NCBI GenBank assembly: GCA_904066235.2
Contig: CAJFCV020000003.1
Span: 11,780,001-11,844,000 of the forward strand
DNA: 64,000 nucleotides
Reading direction: 5' to 3'
Source: Bursaphelenchus xylophilus
Taxonomy: Eukaryota > Nematoda > Chromadorea > Rhabditida > Aphelenchoididae
The position numbers and the translations under genes were made by a program. Below are positions 1 through 11,700 of the stretch, piece by piece. The notes under the pieces were generated by a model. That model saw nothing but the letters and a program-made list of their open reading frames with translations, ran no database searches and was not told the DNA's origin. Each line of letters starts with the position of its first letter. Position 1 is the first letter of the stretch.

Positions 1-479
1 CCTTCCTTTTTTCTTTTTTTGCCATTCCCCTTCGGTACGCTCCGCACCAGCCAGCCTGAAGTCGGAATGGAGACGGCGAAGATACGCGTCGCTCTCTTTC
101 CGAATCGCCCCGCAAGCCGTTTTGGGGATTTCCGAACTTTTTTTCTCGCCCTAATCGCGATTAGTTATGGGATTTAATGTGTCGGTAATGGCTTTGTGGC
201 TTACAATATGAGTTGTTTTTCTTCGGCAAAACGTTGCAGACTCTTGAGTTGTCTGCTAGACGGGCTTCTCGAAAGTAGGTCAGAATTCGCGCGAGTCGAA
301 CTACACGTCGGAATTTGTGCCCTTTCCGGACGCGACTTAAAGCGGAGAAGTTGTTTTTTTGAAGAGTTTCTTTTGAAAGTTTCGTGATTTGAGCTTCGAA
401 TTTTGAATTGTGAAGAGTTTTGATGAAGAAAAGGCTGAATTCCCGAGATTTTGAGTTGATTTTGAGGAATTTGATCCTA

Positions 480-692
480 CAGCGAGGGACCTGATCCAGT
501 GGCAAAAAACGTAGCATTTTTTATCCGGGAAGCATCAAAAATGTGGCAAAATGCTTCCGTCTCCAAGTGAAAAAAACTTTGTTTTGAAGGGCGCGAGTTT
601 TTTCACTTGAAGAGGGAAGCATTTTATCACATTTTTGATACTTCCTGGATGCAAAATGGTACGTTTTTTGCCACTGGATCAGGTCCCCACTG
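480..692. repeat. Family A MITE, copy 1 (Tc1/mariner-like ends)
   Basis: The element is bounded by inverted ends of the type CAGYGRGGGACCTGATCC and is flanked by TA on both sides (478-479 and 693-694), as expected for Tc1/mariner target duplication. The arms pair over most of the element and meet in the middle, and there is no coding capacity. Other copies lie near 6464, 19482, 26819, 30235, 45835 and 51692. Confidence 0.8.
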
Positions 693-3600
693 TACTGTGT
701 CTTCCCAAGTTTGATCTCATTCCTTTTGCGTCTTTGTCCACCTAAACGTCGGGTCTAATTGCCTCCAAAATGCCGTCTGAAGTAGCTCAACGCATGTGTT
801 GTTTGTTTTCCTCCCCCCATTCCCGCATAATTGACAATATTTTTTACGCCAATTAATACCAATTCCGAGGGTTCGATTCCGCCCGCTTCCCGGCGGTGGT
901 GGAGCGTAGAAGTTGAAATCGAGAGGCGAAACCAGATGCGAGAAGTTTTATAATTTGTCGACGACCAATTTTCGCGTTGAAGCGTCGTTTGTGGGGGGAG
1001 AAAGGCGCGCGATTTCCGGAGGATTCCGCGCCTTCGGGCTGCGCAACGTGACATTCGCAGTTGATTGCAGAATTTCGGATGGCTCGAATTTTTTCCCGCG
1101 GAATATAGCGGCTTCTCGTTCGGGGACTTGGAGCAATTTTTGCGCTTTTTCGGCGATTTTAAGCGTCCACGGAAAATTTTTTGGCCATTTGGACGCGAGA
1201 TCCGACTGTTTTTGATTTTCAAAGCGATTTTTGGAATCATTTTCCGAAAATTTGTGGTGAAAATGATGCGACGATCTTCGCGGGAAAGGCGTGGGCCGAA
1301 CAGAAAAAATAGAAAATCTCGTTTTTTGAAAGATTTCCAATCAAAATCCGGTGGAAATATGTGCCCATCGTACTTTGATCGCCTCCGAATTTCTCAATAA
1401 TTGTTTCTGCGGTTTCATTTCTCCCGGATGGACTTTGCGGTTTGTAATTTTTACATCGGGTCATTTCGAGTGCAAGCCTTCAATTTGTTGTTTATCCAAA
1501 GTTTGTTTAGCACTTTTGCGTTAAGGAAGTAGAAACAAAAATTTTGATCAAAGAAACGGCAAAAAAATTGATCAAAATTTTGATTCTATAGCGAATATAG
1601 GTGTAGAAAACCCGGGAAGATTGCATTTTGCACGTCTTAGAATAGGATACCATTGGGAAGTTGCAAAAATTCCAGCCAAGAACGCGCCATTTTTAATCAC
1701 AAATCAAATTTCCCGACTTCCAAAGTCATTAATTATGTGAAGTAGATTTCTTCCAAAAATTTCGACGACCTTGGATCGTTGGTGGGAAAGAGAAACGACC
1801 CCAAGGCATCAAATTTTTATTTTTTTTGTTGGTTTTAAACCGTCCGCTTCCGGTCCAGTCGGCCGGCGATCCAAATTGGGGACGCTGATCTGGAAGGAAT
1901 CCAAATTTTGCGCTGGGAATTGGGAAAATGAGCTAAAAGCTGTCGAACAATGGCTTTTTGGGGGTTTGAGGAGATTTTTAGAATCGTTGGGCCATGGTTT
2001 TTGTAATTTTTTTGAACTTTTTGATGGTAGAAATAAAAATAGAAGCTCCGGTTTTCAAGTCTCATAACTTGTTGAAGAGTAATTGTTCTTCGTTTGGGTT
2101 TTGTGGGCATATAAAACACACTTTTGTCCCCTCCGAAACTTCCCAACTGTTCGGCAATTTGATGACGTTGAACGTGCGAAATACACATATCAGAAACAAA
2201 CTTGTAGAGATTACAGCGCGCGAGAGGGTGGAGAATTGTAGTTCCAGTGGGTTTGTTTGTCACGTAACAACGTGGAATGAGGATCCGGCTCGGATGGGCG
2301 CCAACATGAGCATTCTCTCCCAATTCTGGTAATATTTTTGGTGATGATTATTGGCGGGTATAAAGCGGTTATTTTGTTGATACATGTCGCTCACTGTGCG
2401 CTTAGTTTTGCTTCTTGTGCTTTGAGACAACGGGTGTGTAATTACGGAGGTCGGGTTGTCATGATTCGGGTCACGTTTCGGTTTAAACCCGATTGTTTTA
2501 GGGTGTCCGACGGGTTGAAAGTTAATTTGGAAGGTTGTAAACTGCAGGTACTGGAAGGAGCTAGAAATTTCGATGCTGAAATCCGATTGAAAAGCTCCCA
2601 TAATGTTGATGGAATCTTTTCAGTCGGATTGGAGCGTTGAAATTTTTAGGCAAGAGCTAAAAACTCAATAAAATTTAGTTTTTATAGAGTGAATCTTGGA
2701 AGAAAATTGAAATTCCGATGCTCAAATCCGATTGTAAAGATTTCATAACACTTGAGGAATCTTTTCAATCGGATTTGAACATAGGAATTTTGATTTTCTA
2801 GCCGAATAATCGGCATAGAACACAACAATTAACGTGAAATATTCAAAAACGTCAATGCAGAATCGAAAGAATGCTAATTTTCTTTGTTTATCATTCCTGG
2901 CGGATCTGAAAAATATTGCGAAATGGTGTTTTAAAGTTATTTCTTATCCAGCGGAAGCAAAAAATCAAATTTTTTTGTTGTAACAAAATTTTTCTTCAAG
3001 CTACATAAAGATGGAGCTGACCGATTTTTATATTGATGTATGTTCAACGAGCAGAGAAAGCATCCTGTAGCATTGTTCTTCAGTGATTTTAGACATGATT
3101 TTCACGTTAAACAAACTCTTTTCGGCATGAAAGTCCGATTTTTAGGGGTTTTATGTCGAAAAAGTTTGTTATACAGAGTTTTTTAGACAATTGGGTGTAT
3201 AGTAGAGCCTGTTTCGATCTCTTCTGCCCACTGAATTGGTCAATTATAGGAATGGTCGAGGAGTTTAGTCTCTTTGTTTGACCCAAATCATTTCTTTTTT
3301 TCTTTTCTCTTCTCCCTTTTCTGGTGGTGTGATACGAAGACGCAAAAAGCGGCGAGCAGAAGAATCAAAAAAAAAGTCAAAATGGACTTTCCTAAAACGT
3401 ATTGTACGCACAAAATTTTTTGTCTCCGTTCTTTGGGCCGATCCCTTTAGGGCAAAGAATGGGGAACTAATCAAAACTTGGAGACCTTGGGATTTTTTGA
3501 AAATGGATTTTATTCTTTGAAATTTTGGTATTGTTTTTGAAAAGGCTAAAAAATTAGGTGTGGTTTGGCGGATATTTTTAGGAGGTTTTAATGAATTTCA

Positions 3601-4432
3601 ATTCTTGATCTTTTTTAAAATTGAAAATTAAAGAAAATATGGTAAAATTGCCTCCGGCAGGAAACAAAATTTTACAGTAATCATCCCACTGATCTCTGAA
3701 ATAGGAATATTTCCCCCGAAGAGTCCCCAAAAAATTATGGAATTTGGTTGTTTTTTCTCTCCGTGGTCCAATATCACCCCAGCCCCGCCCCGGAATCAGG
3801 AGAATAAATGCTTATCTTGCTGGTCTTATTTTCAAGAAATCTGTTATCTGACCGCAGCCGTTCTTCCTGTCGTCCGTTCCTGCCCTCAGGCGATTGATAA
3901 GGAAGTTAGAAAGAGAATAAAATTTTCTTTGGTCTTGAAGCAGTTTATATTTTTAGCAATCCTTTTTTGGGGTTTATAAGGCTTTAATTTTCGTTTTCTT
4001 GCCTCTAAATGTTTGAATTGACAGTTGCAACTTTTGATTTTGAACTTTCGTTTTCTTTTTTTGATCTTCAACCTTGTCTGGAAAATTCTCGACCTTGGGA
4101 TATCCTTCCTTTACGGTGCCATAAACAGTCGAGATTGTAACATTGTTTTTGTCCGATTCTTTATTACTTCGAAACACTGCGCTCTCGGCTTCGAAACACA
4201 CTACGAATTTTGTTGAAATCGATCTATGGTTTGTTACAGGGCACTTTTCAACCGAAGAAGCAGTTAAATTTTACAAGCAGTAAAAATTTTGTTTTCTCCG
4301 TTGAGGGAAAATTCCAGCAAATTTTCGCAAACTCTTTGCTCGGAACCCGTGTTTTGCAACGGTCGAAGTGAAAACTTGGCAGTTTTTTTGACGCAGCGTT
4401 TGGAAAGATCGCAATCAGTGAGGAATGGGGGA
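693..4432. other. Gene-free stretch, nothing recognised
   Basis: Short open frames occur on both strands but none shows a recognisable domain, coding-like composition or matching splice sites. Around 2560-2790 there are two related inverted segments containing AAATCCGATTG and CAATCGGATTT, which look like a degraded repeat. Around 3100-3180 there is an imperfect hairpin (AACAAACTCTTTTCG against CGAAAAAGTTTGTT). Nothing else stands out. Confidence 0.5.
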
Positions 4433-5099
4433 CCTAACTCGACAAAAAGTGACAACTTTTTGACTTGCAGAACAATGTTTTTGCTTTTTTGGTAAATTTT
4501 TAGACTTCGATTTTTCTGAAAAAGCATTTTTAAAGGTTGAAAAAACTTTTGAGGTGAAAAATTACAATGGGTGAAGAAAAAGTGACTTTGGAGCGCGCTT
4601 CATTTTGATTAAGTCGGATTTATACCCTTTGTCTACTAAACAGCTAGCCCAATGGTTGGATTGGCCTGCAAACCTTATAAATCTCTGGCCAAAGGGTTGG
4701 ATTTGCAGCCAAGGCATCTAAATGACTTGCCAAAAAGCTGGATTGAGAGCCTAATCATCTGTTTGTGATTTTTATGCCAATCCAACTCTTTTGCCAGTCG
4801 TTTAGATGAGTTGGCGGCGAATTCAACTCTTTGACTAGAGATTTATAAGATTTACCGGTCAATCCAACCCTTGGGCTTGCTGTTTAGTAGATTTAAAGGC
4901 TATAAATTCGATCTGCCGAGATGAAACGCAATCCAAAGTCACATTTTCTTAACCAATTGTAATTTGTCACCTCAAAAGTTTTTTCAACCTTTAAAAATGC
5001 TTTTTCAGAAAAATCGGAGTCTAAAAATTTAAAAATTTGCCAAAAAAGCAAAAACATTGTTCTGCAAGTCAAAAAGTTGTCAGCTTTTGTCGTGTTAGG
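4433..5099. repeat. 667-bp near-perfect foldback element
   Basis: The left end (CCTAACTCGACAAAAAG) and the right end are inverted complements, and the similarity continues inward for about 330 bp on each arm, leaving almost no spacer. Arm mismatches are few. I see no clear target duplication and no open frame. It lies about 430 bp upstream of the proposed first carboxylase exon. Confidence 0.8.
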
Positions 5100-5534
5100 G
5101 TTTTCCCGAGTAAAATTTCTCGTCCAATTTACTGATTTTGGAAATTTTCATTCTGTGAAAATGTCCTAGCAAGATTTTTTTGGATCCCATGAAACTCATG
5201 CCATTCTATTTTGATTTTCTCTGGGAGAAAACCAGACATTTTTTTGTTTTCTCGATGTACTTTTCGAGTGATAGCCCGAGCCATGCCCGCTCGAGAAAAT
5301 TTTTTCGAAAACTTCAGAATGCCGTTTCTCCCAAAGTCGTAGTCGTTTCAACGTTTGCGGTTCTCAAAATCACGCCATTTTTGGGGTTTCGCGGACGCTG
5401 AGCGTTGCTGGAATGCCCATTGTGACGTCGAAATCCCCCTTCAAACCATAGATCTCTCACATGACTGACCTTTTTTTTCTCTCTCTGCCTTTTCTCGAAC
5501 CCCCTCGCATTGTGGGGATGGCATTCGCGATCGA
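5100..5534 (+). promoter_or_regulatory. Candidate carboxylase promoter region
   Basis: This is the only non-repetitive interval between the foldback element and the proposed first exon. It contains a CRE-like TGACGTCG near 5423 and pyrimidine-rich DNA from 5469 to 5495. I see no convincing TATA box. The assignment rests on position alone. Confidence 0.3.
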
Positions 5535-5707
5535 ATGGTCGCGCAATCAGACGACGTTCAATACAAATTCGAGACGCCCCCGAGAGATAGTATCAGCATC
5601 AGAACTGGTCGAGCCTTGTCGTCGGCGTTGCAGTTTGGCCCCCCGTTTGACGAACGGGTTGGCGCGGAATTTTTGACGCAAAAAACGAGCAAACGCCGAA
5701 ATTCCGA
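5535..5707 (+). CDS. ACC: ACC exon 1 (proposed)
   Basis: An ATG at 5535 opens 58 codons of balanced, coding-like composition (for example [20 protein letters not shown]). A GTGAAT donor follows 5707. The exon ends in phase 2 and joins exon 2 exactly, because GA plus the G at 6214 makes a Glu codon and the frame then runs into the exon 2 ATG frame. The IR-x-G-R-x-L-S-S stretch loosely recalls the regulatory phosphosite region of vertebrate ACC, but it does not fit the AMPK consensus well. An alternative is that the mRNA starts at exon 2. Confidence 0.45.
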
Positions 5708-8700
5708 GTGAATTTTTGGTTTTTTTCGCTGAATTTTTGCATTTTGAAACCTTTAAAGGCTTGTTCACCGAAGTGTTATTGAATTTTACAATGAATTTTG
5801 GCTGAATTCGGCTCAATTTTGGTCGTTTAAGCCTGTTTTATTCAAGTTTTATCAAGAATTTGCTGCTTTTTTTTGGAGTGACTCAAACACAAAAATAGAA
5901 TGTTTGTGGTCAGAGGAGTTGCGTCAGACGCCCCTCGGATCACGTGATTCGCATTAAATGGACTTTGAATGGGTTGATTTTGTGAGGTGATAAAAAATAT
6001 CGAAAATTTGCGGCAGAATGGAGTTAAAATTTGGAAAAATTTGTGTTCAATTTGAATGTTGTTGATGTGTTCATGTATTTTGTTTCAATGTAATTTATTT
6101 GTATTTTATTTTGACTTGCGTTTTGTGAAGTTTGAAGTGGAGATTTTGACCCTCTAACCACGATTTTTTCGACGATTTTTGAAGGCTTTTTAACTGTGAT
6201 TTTGGCGTTGCAGGCAACTGAAAGGAGTCGCTCCCCCTGTTGCCGAGATGACCGGGCCCACAACATCCAAAATGCAGACCTTCCGCATCAGCAAGACGGA
6301 GAATTCGCAACTCGACCAACAGAGCCAGACCTACGCCACCATCGAGGACTACATCAGAGACACGGTCCTCGACCTGGAGAAGGCCAGACCCATCAAAAAA
6401 GTGAGGTTTGAATTGGATTTGCGGCGGATTTGCAGCTGATTTGAAAAATTTTTAGAGGTTTCACAGTGTCGGATCTGATCCATTGGCAAAAAAAGTACCG
6501 TTTTGCATCCGGGAAGTATAAAAAATGTGGCAAAATGCCTTCCTCTTCAAGTGAAAAAACTCCGTTTTGAAGGGCTCCCTCACAAAAAGAGCGGGAGCAC
6601 CTTTGAAATCGGAGTTTTTCACTTGGAGAGTGAGGCATTTTACCACATTTTTGATACTTCTCGCATGCAAAAGGGTACGTTTTTTGCCAATGGATCAGGT
6701 CCCCCACTGTAGGACTGGAATTGGACAAAATTTTTTGATCATTTTTGGCAATTTTTAATATTTTTTTTTTAAATTTTTTTACAGAAACACTCTAAATAGC
6801 CTAAAAATGAATTTCTGAAAATTTCAGCTAATTTTTTCTTTGTATTTTTTTTGAGAGAGCACGGAAAATGAGGAGTCGGAGTGACAAAAAATGTTTTTTA
6901 TTTTTTTTGCCCATAACTTTGGGAATTTTGGCCGGAAAAAATTGATTTTCAGCGGAAATATTATTCACTTCGCCTACGATTGTTTCTGAAATTTTCAAAT
7001 TGAAAATCGAAAAAAAAAATTTTTTGACTTTTTCGGCTGAAAAATATCGAAATTTTCTGCAAATTGCAAGCTAAAATTTTTTCCATTTTTCCCATGGCCT
7101 TTAGAAAATTGCATTCCAAATTTGAGAGAATTTCAGAGAGATAAAAGGACACTTGTTGGTTTTTTTTCGGTTAAACTTGATTTTTCCCCGGTTTAGGCAC
7201 CTAATTTTTGATTCTCTCCAGATTTTGGTGGCCACAAATGGAATCGCGGCCGTCAAGTGCCTGGTGTCCATCCGCAAACGCATGATGAACCTCTTCAAAA
7301 ACGACCGCATCATCAAAATGGTGTGCATGACCACGGACCAGGAGATTGATTCGCAGGCCGAGTACCTGAAATACGCGGATCACATTGCGATCGCGCCCGC
7401 CGGCGCCAACACCAACAACTACGCGAACGTCGACGAAATCATCTCCCAGGCCGTCCTGAACAACGTGGACGCGGTGTGGGCGGGCTGGGGCCACGCCTCG
7501 GAGAACCCGCGCCTGCCGGAGGAGCTGGCCAAACACAACATCGTCTTCATCGGCCCGCCGGCCGACGCGATGTTCGCGTTGGGCGACAAAATCGCCTCCA
7601 CAATCATCGCGCAAACCGTTCAGATCCCCACCATCGAGTGGTCCGGCTCCGGACTCGTCGTCAACGACCCCGAAGACGCCCCCCAAGGCGCCACAGTCAA
7701 CATCCCCTCCGAACTCTACAAACAGGCCTGTGTCTACAATGTGGAAGAGGGCCTGAAATGCCTCAGAGAGAAGAATATCACATACCCCATCATGATCAAG
7801 GCCTCCGAAGGCGGTGGCGGCAAGGGCATCCGCAAGTGCAACAACGACGAGGAATTCCGCATCAATTTCCGTCGAGTTCAGGTGGGGGAATAGGATTTTT
7901 TGGGGGTTGGGGGAAATTGGGCAATTTTGGGGATATTTTTAGTCGAGGTTCGGATTTTGAGAGTGATTGGGCAAGATGACTAACTTGGCCGGTTATTTTG
8001 ATCAGGTTGGGATTTGTCCGGGCAAGATGAAAAATTGGAAAATTTTGGGGCATTTTTAGTGGAGATTTGGATTTTAAAAGTGATTGGGCAGGATGACCAG
8101 CTTCGCTGGTCAATTTACCCAATTTAACCGGTCATTTTGGTCAGGTTGGTATTTGACCGGGCAAGATCAAAAATTGGAAAATTTTGGGGTATTTTTGGTC
8201 AGGATTTAAATTTTTTGTGTGATTGGGCAAGATGACCAACTTACCCAATTTGACCGGTCATTTTGATCAAGTTGGGATTTGACCGGGCAAGACCAAAAAA
8301 TGCAAAATTTTGGGGTATTTTTAGTGGAGATTTGGATTTTTTTAGTGATTGGTCAAGATGTCTAACTTGCCTAATTTGACCGGTCATTTTGGTCAAGTTC
8401 GAATTTGACCGGGAAAGATCAAAAATAGGGAAATTTCGGGGGTATTTTTTGTCAAGATTGAAATTCTGCGGGTGATTGGGCATGATGACCAATTTGACCG
8501 GGCAAGCTCAAAAAAATTTTTTCTTCCCCAAAATTACTAAAAATTTTGCAGACCGAAGTGCCCGGCTCCCCCATCTTCCTGATGAAGTGCCTAATGAACG
8601 CGCGACACATTGAAGTCCAGCTGATCGCCGACCAGTACGGCCAAGTGGTCCCATTCTTCACCCGTGATTGTTCGATTCAAAGAAGATGTCAGAAAATTAT

Positions 8701-11700
8701 TGAAGAAGCACCCGCCGGAATTGCACCGAAAGAAGTTTTGAGGCAAATGCAACAGGTAGGAAATGGGGGTTTTTTGGGGGGAAAATTTTAGATTTTTTTT
8801 TTTTTTTTTTTTTTTTTTGGGAAAACGGGGTTTTTAATGGAGAGAGAAATGTTTTTTGAGTAAAGAAAGGTCTTTTTTCATCGAGAAAATGGCATTTTTG
8901 GGTAGAAAAAGGCAGTTTTTAGGGCAAAATGCCCGGATTTTGGATGAAAATGGTGTTTTTCGACATTTTCAAGCCCTTTTATACAATTTAGCATGCCTAA
9001 AATTACATTTCAGGACGCAGTGAACCTCGCCAAAAAGGTGGGCTATGTATCGGCGGGCACGGTGGAGTACATGTACCTGCCCGAAACAAAGAAGTACTAC
9101 TTCCTCGAATTGAACCCCCGCCTGCAAGTGGAGCACCCCTGCACCGAGATGATCTCCAACATCAACATCCCCGCCATCCAGCTGCAAGTGGCGATGGGCC
9201 TGCCGTTGCATCGCATCGACGAAATCCGCCTGTTTTTCGGCATGGACCGCTACGGCAAAAGCGCGCTGCCGGACGACCAGATCCGCACCGACGTGAATAT
9301 TTGCGTGATTGCGGCAAGAATTACGTCTGAAGACCCGTCGGACCAGTTCAAACCCGCCTCCGGCACCGTGATGAACCTCCAGTTCCAGTCGAATCAAAAT
9401 GTCTGGGGATACTTTTCGGTGTCCGCCACCGGCAAGGTCCATGAATACGCGGACTCGCAGTTTGGACACTTGTTCGCAAAAGGCAGCACTCGGTAGGAAA
9501 ATGGGAAATTTGAGGATTTTTGGATCTTTTGGGGAGATTTTTATATTGTTTTAGATGGAGGTGGCAATAAAAATTTAAAATGAATGTTTTGAAGAGGAGA
9601 ATGGGGATTTTGAGGGTTTTTGATGCGTTTTGAGCGCCTTGGGGCATATTGGGAAGATTTTTGGGCTGAAAAAATTTTGGGAAATTTTTGATTTTTTTTT
9701 TTGAAAAATTTTTTTTTGGAAAAAAATTTGGTTTTTTTTTTGAAATTTTGATCTAAAAAAGTTGGAAAATTAAAGAAAAAGGAAGGTTAAAATTTTTGAA
9801 ATGTGTATTTGAAAGTTTTTATCCGAGTTTTTGCAATAAAATTAAAAAAATTTTTTTTTGAAATTTTAAAATTTTAAACTTTTTTTGTTTTTAAAAAGCC
9901 TCAAGGCTTTTGTAAGGTTATTTTTTGACCGCTAAATTTCATAGATCCCCCAGAAAAGTAAAAAAATTGTTCTTTTTCCCCAATTCTTTCGTATTTTTAG
10001 TCACGAAGCGATTGCGGCCATGACCTGCGCCCTGAAGGAGCTGCGCGTCCGCTCCACGTTCCCCTCCCAAATCAACTACCTGGTGGACTTGCTGAATGAC
10101 GAAGAATTCCAACGAAACGACTTCCACACCGGCTGGCTGGACACTCGGATTCAAAACAACATCCAATCGGTCCCCGAACTCCCTGTGAATGTGACCCTGG
10201 CCGTCGGAGCGACGGTTATTGGACATGCCAAGATTGCAGAGGTCTTTTCCAAGTTCCAGTCGGCTATTGAGAGGTGAGAGGGGAAAATTTTTGGAATTTT
10301 TTGGAAAATTTTTTTTTCAAAATTTTTGAACAATTTCTCGGTGAGCAACATGCAGATTGCCCTGAAATTTTGCCCATTTATTTTGTGTAGCACGCATGTA
10401 AAGCGGTGAAAATTATGGCTTTTAGTTTCCTGCGGAAGCCGAGATATTCGGAGGTTTTGCGAGAGAGCATGTTAAAAGAGGAGAGTCGGGCAGAGAAAAA
10501 TGTTTGTTTTTGCGGGTATCTCTGTGGATTGTGCACGGATAAAGGTGATTGTTTGTGGGAATGCTGTGTATATCAGGTGTAGTTGAACCAGAGATTTTTG
10601 GCTAAGAAAATGAAAAAAAAATTTTGAGATTTTTTGATTTTTCGGGATAAAAATGTTGATGGATTTTGCAATGTGTGAGCCAAAAAATTTGGATGTGGTT
10701 TGTGGATTTTTTGAGTGTATTTTTGGTAGTTAAAATGAAAGGAAAGTTGATTTTTTTTTGAGATTTTTCAACTTGATGGCTAACATTTTTTTCATTTTTT
10801 ACCCTATATTTTTGCTTCCAGAGGCCAAATTCTCCCCACCTCCGAGCTCACCGAAACCTTCGAGCTGGAACTGGTCCACAACAACGTGAAATACTCGGTG
10901 CTGGTGAACCGCTACGGCCCCATCAACTTCCTGGTCAAGCTGAACAACAGCGAGATCTGCACGGAGGTCCGCGAACTCGGTCACGAGTCGCTGCTGGTCA
11001 CCTACTCGGACCAGTCCTACACCTGCCACCTGGAGGAGGAAATCGAGCGCTACAAGGTGAACATTGGCCGCTCGCTGACCATCTTCGAAAAGGAAAACGA
11101 CCCCTCGGTGTTGAGGTCCCGAAACGCCGGCCGCTTGCTCCAGTACCTCGTCAAAGACGGGGAGATGGTGGAGAAAGGCGAAACGTACGCTGAAATGGAG
11201 TCCATGAAGATGGTCATCAATTTGGAGGTGAAGAAGGCGGGCGGAAGACTGGTCCACGTCGCCAGACCCGGCCAGGCCCTCTTCCCCGGCACGCTGATTG
11301 CCCGCCTGGACGATCAGGGAGACATGACCAGCGCCCGGCCCGAGGAATTCGAAGACGACTTTGACGAATGGAACCAGGCCGAGGAACGCAAACAGCTCGG
11401 CAAAGTTCGGTTGAATGTGAAATTCGAACAACTCATGCAGGTAAGAGCGGAATTTGGGGGTTTTTTGGGTTCGGGAAATGGAAATGTGTCATGATGACGG
11501 GTTTTTTGGACATGGAAAAGGTTGATTTTGATGTAAAAGAAATTTTTTTTTGGAAAATGTGTTATGATGACGAGTTTTTTGGAAGTAAAAAATTTTTTTT
11601 TTGATTTTTTTTTGGAAAATATGTCATGATGACGAGTTTTTTGGACATGGAAAAGGTTGATTTGGATGTATGAGAAAAAAAATTGATTTTTTGGAAAATG

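Noticed and set aside
10799..11431. Long open frame on the - strand opposite ACC exon 7 (and similar ones at 7201-7686, 12065-12496, 15809-16504 and 17399-18145)
   Set aside because: These are shadows of GC-rich ACC exons with strong homology on the + strand.
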